From Actinacidiphila oryziradicis (GTDB lineage: Bacteria > Actinomycetota > Actinomycetes > Streptomycetales > Streptomycetaceae): a DNA stretch of 64,000 nucleotides. A model generated the notes under the pieces. The model was not told the origin of the DNA. It did not search any database and was given only the letters and a program-made list of their open reading frames with translations. Position 1 is the stretch's first letter. Every line of letters starts with the position of its first letter. Location of the stretch: contig NZ_SUMC01000041.1 of assembly GCF_005047355.1 (NCBI RefSeq), positions 1 through 64,000 of the forward strand. Reading direction: 5' to 3'. The position numbers and the translations under genes are program-made. Shown piece by piece: positions 16,795 to 24,005 of this stretch.

Positions 16795-18039
16795 TCAGCT
16801 GTCGATGCCGGAGACGAGAGGCGACCGGCCGGCCGCGTCCGGGGCGGTGTCCCCCCGGACGCGGCCCCGGGCGGGGGAACGCAGCGCGGAGGCGCCGAGT
16901 GCCACAAAGAGGACCAGCAGCGCGGGGATGGCCAGGGCCCCGGGCAGCCCGATGAAGGTGCTGACGCTGCCGATGACGACAGGGCCGATGAGGAAGCCGA
17001 CGTATCCCAGGCTGACCACCAGGGACAGCGCGGCGCCCGCGCGGGCGGGATCACGCTGTCCGGCCGCGGAGTAGACCTGCGGGGCGATGCAGGACATACC
17101 CGCCCCCAGGCAGGCGAAGCCGATGACGCCGGCCACCGGCCGGTCGATCAGCAGGGCCGCGGTCATGCCGACCGAAGCGAACACCCCGCAGGCGCGTACG
17201 AGCAGCACCGGCCCGAACCTGGCCGCGAGACGGTCGCCGAGCAGGCGTCCGACGGTCATCATGACGGAGAAAGCGGCGAAGGCCGCTGCGGCGAAGCCGG
17301 CCGTACTGTCCAGGCTGTCGCGCAGATACACGGCACTCCAGTCGGCGGCGGTGCCCTCGCCCACCAGCGCGCACATCGCCAGTGTTCCGAGGAACCACAG
17401 GTCGAACGAGCGGATGACGCTCTTCGACGGGGAGCCGGTCGGCGCCTTCTCCGGCAGCGCGGGCACCAGCGCACGCGGCAGGGCCCACGACGCCGCCCAC
17501 ACAGCCATGATCACGACCGCACCGCCCACCGAGGCAAAGGTCACCCCCGCGCTCGCGCCCTGACGGGCGAACAGGCCCCCGGCCGCGGAACCGAGGAAGC
17601 CGCCGATGCTGTACACGGCGTGGAACGACGACATGATCGGACGGCCCCAGGCACGCTGGATCTCGATCGCGTTGGCGTTCATGGCGATGTTCAGGGTGCC
17701 GTGCACCAGACCGAACAGGAACAGTGCCAGCATCAGGGCCGGCAGACCGGGCATGTAGGCCGGGGGGACGAGCAGCAGCCCTTCCAGCACCGCTGTCGGT
17801 ATCATGACGCGCGTACTGCCGTAGCGGTCGGCGAGTCTGCCGAGCACCAGCATTCCGACGATGGCGCCCGTGGCGAAGGCCAGCAGGGCAAGACTCAACA
17901 GGCCGTCACTCAGCCCGAGACGGGTCTTGACGGTGGGTATGCGGCTTGTCCAGGCGCCCAGAGCGGTACCGAACAGTAAAAACAGCAGGGTCGTGGCGGT
18001 GCGGCCCCGCCGCAACGCTCCACGGGCTGTCCGGTCCAT
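16795..18039 (-). CDS. MFS transporter (YbjJ-like)
   Basis: A 414-residue, 12-helix major facilitator. The first helix reads LLFGTALGAWTSRIPTVK, followed by the loop motif GRLADRYGSTRVM, an arrangement seen in YbjJ/MdfA-like exporters of unknown substrate. It has normal length and a soluble Arg/Gly-rich tail. The ATG at 18039 has only a weak ribosome site; GTG 18045 is an alternative. Neighbours are remnants, so context gives no function. Confidence 0.82.
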   Translation of the reverse strand: MDRTARGALRRGRTATTLLFLLFGTALGAWTSRIPTVKTRLGLSDGLLSLALLAFATGAIVGMLVLGRLADRYGSTRVMIPTAVLEGLLLVPPAYMPGLPALMLALFLFGLVHGTLNIAMNANAIEIQRAWGRPIMSSFHAVYSIGGFLGSAAGGLFARQGASAGVTFASVGGAVVIMAVWAASWALPRALVPALPEKAPTGSPSKSVIRSFDLWFLGTLAMCALVGEGTAADWSAVYLRDSLDSTAGFAAAAFAAFSVMMTVGRLLGDRLAARFGPVLLVRACGVFASVGMTAALLIDRPVAGVIGFACLGAGMSCIAPQVYSAAGQRDPARAGAALSLVVSLGYVGFLIGPVVIGSVSTFIGLPGALAIPALLVLFVALGASALRSPARGRVRGDTAPDAAGRSPLVSGIDS

Positions 18040-18179
18040 TATCACGCGTGGCGTCTTCGTTCGTCGACTGTTCCCCGCGTCTATTGAGGTGTCATCGGTT
18101 CACTTTCGTCCAGGGGGCAATTATGGATAAGGCCCAATTGGGCCAATAGTGGCTTCACGCCGAGCGCGGGAAACAGGCG

Positions 18180-18404
18180 TCAGGTCCGCTGGGCGGCGAA
18201 GAGCTCCAGATGTGCGCAGTTGGGGCAGCGGAAGGCGTCGACCTGCCAGCGCTGCTTGCCCATGCGTTTGGCGCCGCCGAGCGGGCCTCGCTCAAGGGGG
18301 CCTGCGATCCAGCGCGCGTACCCCTGTGCGCCTTGGCCGGAGTCCTCGACGAAGCCCTGCTCCAGTCCGACCACACCGCACTGGGTGCACCGTATGTTGT
18401 TCAT
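18180..18404 (-). CDS. Small zinc-ribbon protein
   Basis: A 74-residue protein with CTQCG at residues 6-10 and CPNC near residue 60, forming a four-cysteine zinc ribbon. Between them are the conserved GFVEDSGQGAQGYARWI and RWQVDAFRCPNCAHLELFA segments of a small Streptomyces family with no known function. It starts at ATG 18404. No operon partner is evident. Confidence 0.7.
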   Translation of the reverse strand: MNNIRCTQCGVVGLEQGFVEDSGQGAQGYARWIAGPLERGPLGGAKRMGKQRWQVDAFRCPNCAHLELFAAQRT

Positions 18405-18520
18405 CGGGGCAGCGCGGCCGGCCGGATCCGGGGCAAGGTCGTGCTCACTCCGACCCCCTGATACCCCGGCCCGGGCGCTGACCGCTGCGGTGGCACCGCG
18501 CCGGTGAAATGTCGAGACAC

Positions 18521-18856
18521 CCGAGAGCGACCCGTCGTCCGTCCTGCTGTACCTTCACGGCGGCGCGTACGCCCTCGGCTCGGCAGCCGACTCCGTAGGC
18601 CTGGCCGCCGACGTCGCCCGCCGCGCCGGCGCCCGCGTCATCTCGGTGGAATTCGTGGGCGAGTCCGCGGGCAGCGGCCTGGTCATAGCGACGCTTGTCG
18701 CGCTCAAGGCTGGCGGCTCGCGCCGCCGAGCAGGACGTGCCGGTCCAGTTGCAGGTCTGGCCGCAGGTCCCGCACGTCTTCCAGGGTTTCGCCGCGCTGC
18801 TCGACGAGGCCGACGCCGCCCTGCAGGCCGCCGCCGCCTTCACCCGGGCACACTGA
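18521..18856 (+). pseudogene. Alpha/beta hydrolase (HSL-type esterase) remnant
   Basis: Three blocks survive in order but not in one frame. An oxyanion block, SSVLLYLHGGAYALGSAAD, starts near 18530; a nucleophile block, VGESAGSGLVIATLVAL, lies near 18655-18705; a C-terminal block, PVQLQVWPQVPHVFQGFAALL, ends at the TGA 18854-18856 and contains the catalytic His. The segments between blocks 1 and 2 and between 2 and 3 are deleted, so the protein is not functional. Confidence 0.7.
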
Positions 18857-18903
18857 TCAGCCGGCTGACGGGATCCCCGGCTTCGCCATGACCCGGGATC
18901 CCG

Positions 18904-19686
18904 TCAGATCCTTGGCTGGCCGGTGGATGCGGTGGTGCCGCCATCGACCGGGAGCACGACTCCGGTGATGTACCGGGCCGCGTCGCTGGCAAGAAAGAGG
19001 ACGGCGGGTGCGACGTCTTCCGCATCTCCGATCCGGCCCAGAGCGATGCGGTCCTCGAACCGGGCAGCGAGCGTCGGATCATTCACGATGGCAGCGACAG
19101 GCTCGGTCTTGATGAGTGACGGGGCGACGGCATTCACCCGCACGCCGCGGCCGCCCCAGTCAAGGGCGAGCGAACGGACGAAATTCGACACCGCGGCCTT
19201 ACTGGCGTTGTAGACCGCCTGGTTCCAGTCACCGGCGAGGCCGGAGACACTACTCGTCGCGATGAACGAGCCGCCCGATACGGCCAGGTGCGGCAGGACG
19301 GTCTTCGCGAGGTGGAAGAAGCCGTCGACGTTGGTCCTCCGTAGGCCCTCCCAGCCGGAGGTGCTGACGTCGAGGATGTCGCCGGCAACGTAGCCCGCGG
19401 CGTTGCTGACCACGATGTCCAGCCGGCCAAAGCGCTCAAGGGTGCCATCGACAAGACGGGCCACGTCGTCAGGATCCCCGACGTCGGTCCGGATCGCGAC
19501 GGCACGCGACGCGGGCAGGGAAGCCACAGCGGCGTCCAGCTTGTCCTGCGACCGCCCGGCGATCACCACGGTCGCACCCGAGCGGGCGAACAGGTCAGCG
19601 ATGGCGTATCCGATTCCGGTTGCGCCGCCGGTTACGACAACGACCCTTCCGTCGAAATCAAAGGAGACATTAGAGTTTTCGGTCAT
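18904..19686 (-). CDS. SDR family NAD(P)-dependent oxidoreductase (FabG-like)
   Basis: A 260-residue classical SDR with TGGATGIG at about 20-27, SNAAG, the catalytic Ser of ATSSVSG, YNASK (YxxxK) and the C-terminal YITGVVLPVDGG seen in FabG-like enzymes. Substrate unknown. It lies downstream of the exopolysaccharide operon on the same strand (135 bases past the GH135 stop), but nothing ties it to that pathway. Confidence 0.87.
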   Translation of the reverse strand: MTENSNVSFDFDGRVVVVTGGATGIGYAIADLFARSGATVVIAGRSQDKLDAAVASLPASRAVAIRTDVGDPDDVARLVDGTLERFGRLDIVVSNAAGYVAGDILDVSTSGWEGLRRTNVDGFFHLAKTVLPHLAVSGGSFIATSSVSGLAGDWNQAVYNASKAAVSNFVRSLALDWGGRGVRVNAVAPSLIKTEPVAAIVNDPTLAARFEDRIALGRIGDAEDVAPAVLFLASDAARYITGVVLPVDGGTTASTGQPRI

Positions 19687-19821
19687 GATGCCGATGTCCT
19701 TCGTCCGAGGTGTTCGTCTGTCGTCCGAGGTATTCGTCTCTTGATGACCTGCCGCCCAATGCGACCTTTGGCTGCCGTGTTTCCAGAACTCCGTCGGTAA
19801 AACGTCCGGGAATCTATTTTT

Positions 19822-20487
19822 CTAGCCTGCGTGCAACGCCTCCGGCAGGGCGTCCCACGGATTGGCGCCGTCGCCGGTCACCGCGCAGTGCACGGCGGCG
19901 CCGCGCAGCCGGGCGGTACGGGCGGCCAGCCCGGACAGGCCGGCCGGGACGCCGTGGATGAGGTGACAGAAGCGCTCCGGCGGGTGATCCGCCGTCCACC
20001 CGGGTGTCCCGGCGCGGTGGTAGGTGTCCCAGCCGCCTTCGTATGTGACGAGCAGGTCGGCGATCCGGGCGTATCCGGGATCGGGGTGGACCCCCGGGTT
20101 GAGTACGACGGTGTGCGCGCCCAGCGTCCTGGCCTCGGCTGCCAGTCGCCGGTAATGCGGGACCAACTGCCCTTCGGCTGCGGCCTGGTCGAGGAAGAGG
20201 CCGTCGGTCCCGTACCACTGCCGGTGACGGCGCGCGTCGGCGACGATATCGCCGACGGGACGGTCTCCGTAGGCCGTGTCGACGTACCCGAGGACGCGGA
20301 TGCCCGCCGCGCGCAGCAGCTCGGCCGCGTCCGCGAAGGCCGGGTCGTAGGTGCTGCCCGGCCCGTCGGCGGCGTTGAGCACAACGCCGTAGAGCCGGGG
20401 AGCGGATCGGGCCAGGGCTTCCCAGGCGGCCGGATCCACCAGTGGGTGCACATAGAGCGGTACAAGCATGCTGCGGGTTTCCACCAT
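19822..20487 (-). CDS. Spherulin-4-like (GH135-type) glycosidase
   Basis: A 221-residue barrel protein of the spherulation-specific family 4. Conserved elements are MLVPLYVHPLVDPAAWEAL, VVLNAADGPG, GIRVLGYVDTAYGDRP, the acidic DGLFLDQAAAEGQL, VVLNPGVHPDP and DLLVTYEGGWDTY. The fungal family member Sph3 (GH135) hydrolyses alpha-1,4-N-acetylgalactosamine and is needed for galactosaminogalactan synthesis. No signal peptide is visible, so export or a cytoplasmic role is open. It is the last gene of the operon, 24 bases after the GH114 stop. The start has a weak ribosome site; ATG 20469 is an alternative. Confidence 0.82.
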   Translation of the reverse strand: MVETRSMLVPLYVHPLVDPAAWEALARSAPRLYGVVLNAADGPGSTYDPAFADAAELLRAAGIRVLGYVDTAYGDRPVGDIVADARRHRQWYGTDGLFLDQAAAEGQLVPHYRRLAAEARTLGAHTVVLNPGVHPDPGYARIADLLVTYEGGWDTYHRAGTPGWTADHPPERFCHLIHGVPAGLSGLAARTARLRGAAVHCAVTGDGANPWDALPEALHAG

Positions 20488-20511
20488 GGCACCGTACGCG
20501 TACGCCGTGGT

Positions 20512-21300
20512 TCAGCAGGGTTCGCGCCATGCGCCGAGGGCAGGCCGCTTCGCCATGGAGCTGAGGCGCAGCCGCCGTGACTGGGGGCAGAACTCGCGGG
20601 TGGGCACCGTGTATTCGACGTGGAAGACGGCCTTGTCCGCCCGTACGAACGGCTCCAGCGCCGCGCATTCGCCGTACTGGGCGCATTGCTCGTTGACCGC
20701 GAAGTCGAAGTCGCCGATCAGCCGCGGGATCTGCGCCAGGTCGTTCTTCAGCCCGACCGCGAGCCCGCGGTCGTGCGCCAGGCCGGCGATCATGCGGTTG
20801 TACGCGAGCTGGTCGGCGGCCGTCAGCGGGAAACCGGTGCGGTTGGTGTACGCGTCGGCCAGGTCGGGCTCGACGGCGTCGAAGCCCTTGGCGCGGCACA
20901 TGTCCAGCCGCTTGGCCATGAGCGGCCGGAGGACGTCGATACGGCGGATGTCCAGCCATCGTTCGCCGCTCCAGCCGTCCCCGCGCCCGCGTACCGAGGC
21001 GGGGAACGCATTGCGGTCGGGACGGAAGTCCTCCCAGGCGCCCGCGTTGATGTAGCAGATCACTTTGCGGCCCCTGGCGTGCAGCGCCGCCACGGTCGAG
21101 GCGCTGTTCTCGAAGCCGTCGATGTCGTACACGGGGACGTCGACATCCAGGTCGATCCGCCCGCTGAGCTGCCACTGCCAGGCGGTGCCCGGCCTGGGGC
21201 GCCATCGCCGGCCGCCGTCCGAACCGCCGCTTCCGGCGCATCCGACGAACGGCAGCAGGACCAGCAGCAAGGCCAGCAGCGGGGCGGCCCGCCGGATCAT
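20512..21300 (-). CDS. Lipoprotein GH114 endo-alpha-1,4-polygalactosaminidase
   Basis: A 262-residue enzyme. Residues 1-20 form a lipoprotein signal (LLLVLLPFVGCAGSG) that would anchor it outside the membrane. The rest is a GH114/TM1410-like barrel: TAWQWQLSGRID, VYDIDGFEN, GRKVICYINAGAWE, the acidic FDAVEPDLADAY, TNRTGFPLTAADQLAYNR, AVGLKNDLAQ and FAVNEQCAQYGEC. GH114 includes PelA hydrolase domains and fungal Ega3, which cut alpha-1,4-galactosamine chains. The ATG overlaps the stop of the upstream reductase (ATGA), proving it belongs to this operon. It probably trims or releases the polymer made by the cluster. Confidence 0.88.
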   Translation of the reverse strand: MIRRAAPLLALLLVLLPFVGCAGSGGSDGGRRWRPRPGTAWQWQLSGRIDLDVDVPVYDIDGFENSASTVAALHARGRKVICYINAGAWEDFRPDRNAFPASVRGRGDGWSGERWLDIRRIDVLRPLMAKRLDMCRAKGFDAVEPDLADAYTNRTGFPLTAADQLAYNRMIAGLAHDRGLAVGLKNDLAQIPRLIGDFDFAVNEQCAQYGECAALEPFVRADKAVFHVEYTVPTREFCPQSRRLRLSSMAKRPALGAWREPC

Positions 21301-22208
21301 TCCGCGGCCCCGGCCGGTGCGTCCACATCCGCACCCGCCTTCCACAGGTCGGCGAGCGAGACCGCCAGCGGCCGCTGCGGGCGCCAGGACAGCGCGGCCC
21401 GGGCCGCCGAGGTGTCCGCCTCCTGCCAGGAGACCGCCGCCGAGCGCGCCGAGCCTCCGCCCGTCTCCTCGATCCGGCCGCGGAACCCCGAGGCCGCGAC
21501 CAGGCCGTCGGCGACGGCCCGTACCGGGTTGGCCGTGCCGCTGCCGATGTTCAGGACGCGGGGGAGCGGGCCCGGCGCGGTGGCGGCCAGCGCGGCGGCC
21601 CGGGCCACATCCCGTACGTCCACGAAGTCCCGGTACGCGGACAGGTCGCCGACCCGCACCGTCCGGTCCGGGAAGGCCCGGCGCAGCTCGGCGGCGAGCC
21701 GCCCGGGGAGGCCGGTGGCGGGTGCGCCAGGCCCCACGGGGTTGAAGACCCGCAGCACCACCGCGTCCAGTGCCGATGAGGTGACCGCCAGCGTGCCGGC
21801 GAGTTTGGCGGCGCCGTACAAGCCGGCCGGCCGGGTGTCGCAGGACTCGGTGAGCGGTGTCCCCGCCGGGGTCGCCCCGTATTCGGCGGCCGACCCGAGG
21901 TGGACCAGCCGTACGGACGGGACGGCCGCCGCCAGTGCCTCGCAGAGCGCGGCCGGTCCGCGGGCGTTGGTCCCGGCCAGGTCCACCGGGCCGCCGCTGA
22001 CGGCCCCCGCGCAGTTGACGACGGCGTCGGGCGCGAGCTCGCGCAGGGCCCGGGCGAGCTCGGGGACGGCCGCGGTGGCCAGGTCGGCCGGCAGGTCGGC
22101 GCCGGGGGCGCGGCCGCCGCCGAGCAGCCGCACGCCCGGCAGGGCGCGCAGCTGCTCGGCGGTGTGCCGGCCCAGGAAGCCGGAGGCACCGAGGACGAGG
22201 ATGCGCAT
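21297..22208 (-). CDS. NAD-dependent epimerase/reductase (extended SDR)
   Basis: A 303-residue nucleotide-sugar SDR. The N-terminal MRILVLGASGFLGRHTAEQL binds NAD(P). HLGSAAEYG supplies the Ser and YGAAKLAG the Tyr/Lys pair. Its short, RmlD/Gmer-like build suits reduction of a 4-keto-6-deoxy sugar, the step after the 4,6-dehydratase encoded two genes upstream. The ATG at 22208 lies 10 bases after the nucleotidyltransferase stop and the stop overlaps the GH114 start. Exact sugar unknown. Confidence 0.82.
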   Translation of the reverse strand: MRILVLGASGFLGRHTAEQLRALPGVRLLGGGRAPGADLPADLATAAVPELARALRELAPDAVVNCAGAVSGGPVDLAGTNARGPAALCEALAAAVPSVRLVHLGSAAEYGATPAGTPLTESCDTRPAGLYGAAKLAGTLAVTSSALDAVVLRVFNPVGPGAPATGLPGRLAAELRRAFPDRTVRVGDLSAYRDFVDVRDVARAAALAATAPGPLPRVLNIGSGTANPVRAVADGLVAASGFRGRIEETGGGSARSAAVSWQEADTSAARAALSWRPQRPLAVSLADLWKAGADVDAPAGAAE

Positions 22209-22218
22209 GGCGGCGCCG

Positions 22219-22932
22219 TCACGCTCCCTTGAGAAGCAGGTCGCGGTGGGTGGTGAATTCGGCGTTGGCCCGGTCGTAGTCGTCCGGGCGGCCGATGTCG
22301 AGCCAGTAGCCGCCGAACTCGTAGGAGGCGGGCGGGGCGTCGGTCTTGAGCAGGTCCAGTACCAGGTCGTCGAAACCGAGCGGCAGCCCCGGGGTGTAGC
22401 CGGCGAGGGTGGCGCGGGAGATTCCGTACACACCCATCGACACCCGGTAGTCCATGGTGGGTTTCTCGATGAAGCCGGTCACCAGGCCGGACTCGGTGGT
22501 GAGCACTCCGAAGTCGATGTTCACCGGCCGGACGTAGGTCGCGATGGTCAGTGGCGCCCCGGACTCGTCGTGCCGGCGGAAGACGTCCCCGAAGTCCAGG
22601 TCGGTGAGTATGTCGCCGTTCATGACGAGGAAGTGCTCGGGCAGCCGGTCCAGCATGGTCAGCAGCGGCCCCATCGTGCCGAGCGGGCTGTCCTCCGTCG
22701 AGTAGCCGACCCGCAGACCCCACTGGGAGCCGTTGCCGACGTACGCGCGGATGATGTGTCCCAGATGTCCGATCGCGAGAGTGACCGTGGTGAACCCGGC
22801 GGCGGCCAGCTGCCGCATCACGATCTCCAAAATCGCGTGCTGGTCGCCGATCGGCACCAGCGGCTTGGGTAACGCGGTGGTGTACGGCATCAGTCGGACG
22901 CCTTTTCCGCCGGCCAGAATGACTGCGTGCAT
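22219..22932 (-). CDS. Sugar-1-phosphate nucleotidyltransferase
   Basis: A 237-residue nucleotidyltransferase. It has the signature AVILAGGKGVRLMPYTTALPKPL, the Lys of PKPLVPIG, VMNGDILTDLDF with the metal-binding Asp, VTGFIEKP and GGYWLDIGRPDDY. It lacks the left-handed helix or mannose isomerase domain of longer enzymes. It should activate a hexose-1-phosphate with NTP. Base and sugar cannot be read from sequence. It sits 16 bases after the 4,6-dehydratase and 10 before the reductase; the three together form a deoxysugar-nucleotide pathway. Confidence 0.87.
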   Translation of the reverse strand: MHAVILAGGKGVRLMPYTTALPKPLVPIGDQHAILEIVMRQLAAAGFTTVTLAIGHLGHIIRAYVGNGSQWGLRVGYSTEDSPLGTMGPLLTMLDRLPEHFLVMNGDILTDLDFGDVFRRHDESGAPLTIATYVRPVNIDFGVLTTESGLVTGFIEKPTMDYRVSMGVYGISRATLAGYTPGLPLGFDDLVLDLLKTDAPPASYEFGGYWLDIGRPDDYDRANAEFTTHRDLLLKGA

Positions 22933-22948
22933 GGGTGGCCCCCTGGTG

Positions 22949-23956
22949 TCAGATGTTGTAGATCGCGGTCTTGAACCGGGCGAGGTTCACCGGGTCGCGG
23001 AAGAAACCGATCGTTTGCTCAAGCCCCCGTTCCAGGCTGTGAGCCGGTGCCCAGCCGGTGGCGGCGCGCAGCCGGGAGGCGTCGCAGACCAGCCGCATCA
23101 CCTCGGAGTTCGCCGGCCGGATGCGCTGCACGTCCTCGGTCACGTCCAGCTCGACGCCCATCAGCTTGCCGATCAGGCCGACCAGTTCGCCGACCGAGAT
23201 CTCGCCGCCGGTGCCGGCGTTGAACGTGCGGCCGACGACGGCCTCGGCGGGCGCCGTGCCCACGGCGAGGAAGGCGGCGGCGGTGTCCTTCACATACGTG
23301 AAGTCACGGGTCGGCCGCAGATCGCCGAGCGTGATGATGCGCTCCCCGGCGGCGACCTGGCCGATCACCGTGGGGATGACGGCCCGCATGGACTGCCGCG
23401 GCCCGAAGGTGTTGAACGGGCGCAGAGTGACCACCGGGGTGCCGAAGCTCGCGTGGTAGCTGTCCGCCAGGCGGTCACCGCCCGCCTTTGAGGCGGCGTA
23501 CGGCGACTGGGTGTTGATCGGGTGGTCCTCGGTGATGGGGACGGTTCGCGCGGTGCCGTACGTCTCGCTCGTGGAGGTGTGCACCATGCGCGGGATCTCC
23601 AGGTGGCGCACGGCCTCCAGGACGTTGAGCGTTCCGGTGACATTGGTGTCGACGTAGGAGTGCGGCGCCCGGTAGGAGTACGGGATCGCGATCAGCGCCG
23701 CCAGGTGGTACACGGCCTCCGTACCGGCGACCAGTTCGTGGACGGAGCCGGGATCGCGTACGTCGCCGAGCACGACCTCGACGCTGTCCAGGACGTCGGG
23801 CGCCAGGTTCTCCAGCCAGCCGTAGGAGGAGAAGGAGTTGTACTGGGCCATCGCGCGCACCCGGTGGCCCGCGGCGACGAGCGCCTCGACCAGGTGCGAA
23901 CCGATGAAGCCTTCCGCGCCGGTGACGGCGACGGTGACAGGTGGGGGTGGGATCAC
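22949..23956 (-). CDS. LegB-type nucleotide-sugar 4,6-dehydratase/epimerase
   Basis: A 335-residue extended SDR. It has VTGAEGFIGSHLVEALVAAG, then AQYNSFSSYGWLENL, YHLAALIAIPYSY, the catalytic region TSTSETYGTA...SPYAASKAG, and RPFNTFGPRQS, in the order seen in LegB and related UDP-GlcNAc or GDP-mannose 4,6-dehydratases. In the pathway it would oxidise C4 and deoxygenate C6 of an activated hexose or N-acetylhexosamine. The fungal galactosaminogalactan cluster has a UDP-glucose 4-epimerase (Uge3) in this position; this protein is closer to the dehydratases, so the sugars may differ. Confidence 0.85.
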   Translation of the reverse strand: MIPPPPVTVAVTGAEGFIGSHLVEALVAAGHRVRAMAQYNSFSSYGWLENLAPDVLDSVEVVLGDVRDPGSVHELVAGTEAVYHLAALIAIPYSYRAPHSYVDTNVTGTLNVLEAVRHLEIPRMVHTSTSETYGTARTVPITEDHPINTQSPYAASKAGGDRLADSYHASFGTPVVTLRPFNTFGPRQSMRAVIPTVIGQVAAGERIITLGDLRPTRDFTYVKDTAAAFLAVGTAPAEAVVGRTFNAGTGGEISVGELVGLIGKLMGVELDVTEDVQRIRPANSEVMRLVCDASRLRAATGWAPAHSLERGLEQTIGFFRDPVNLARFKTAIYNI

Positions 23957-24005
23957 GTTCAGGTCTCCTGTGCGTGCGTGGGGGGATGGATGGGGGGATT
24001 GGGGA

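Noticed and set aside
18046-18179. Possible small gene before the MFS transporter
   Set aside because: Relatively A/T-rich sequence without codon bias; more likely promoter DNA.
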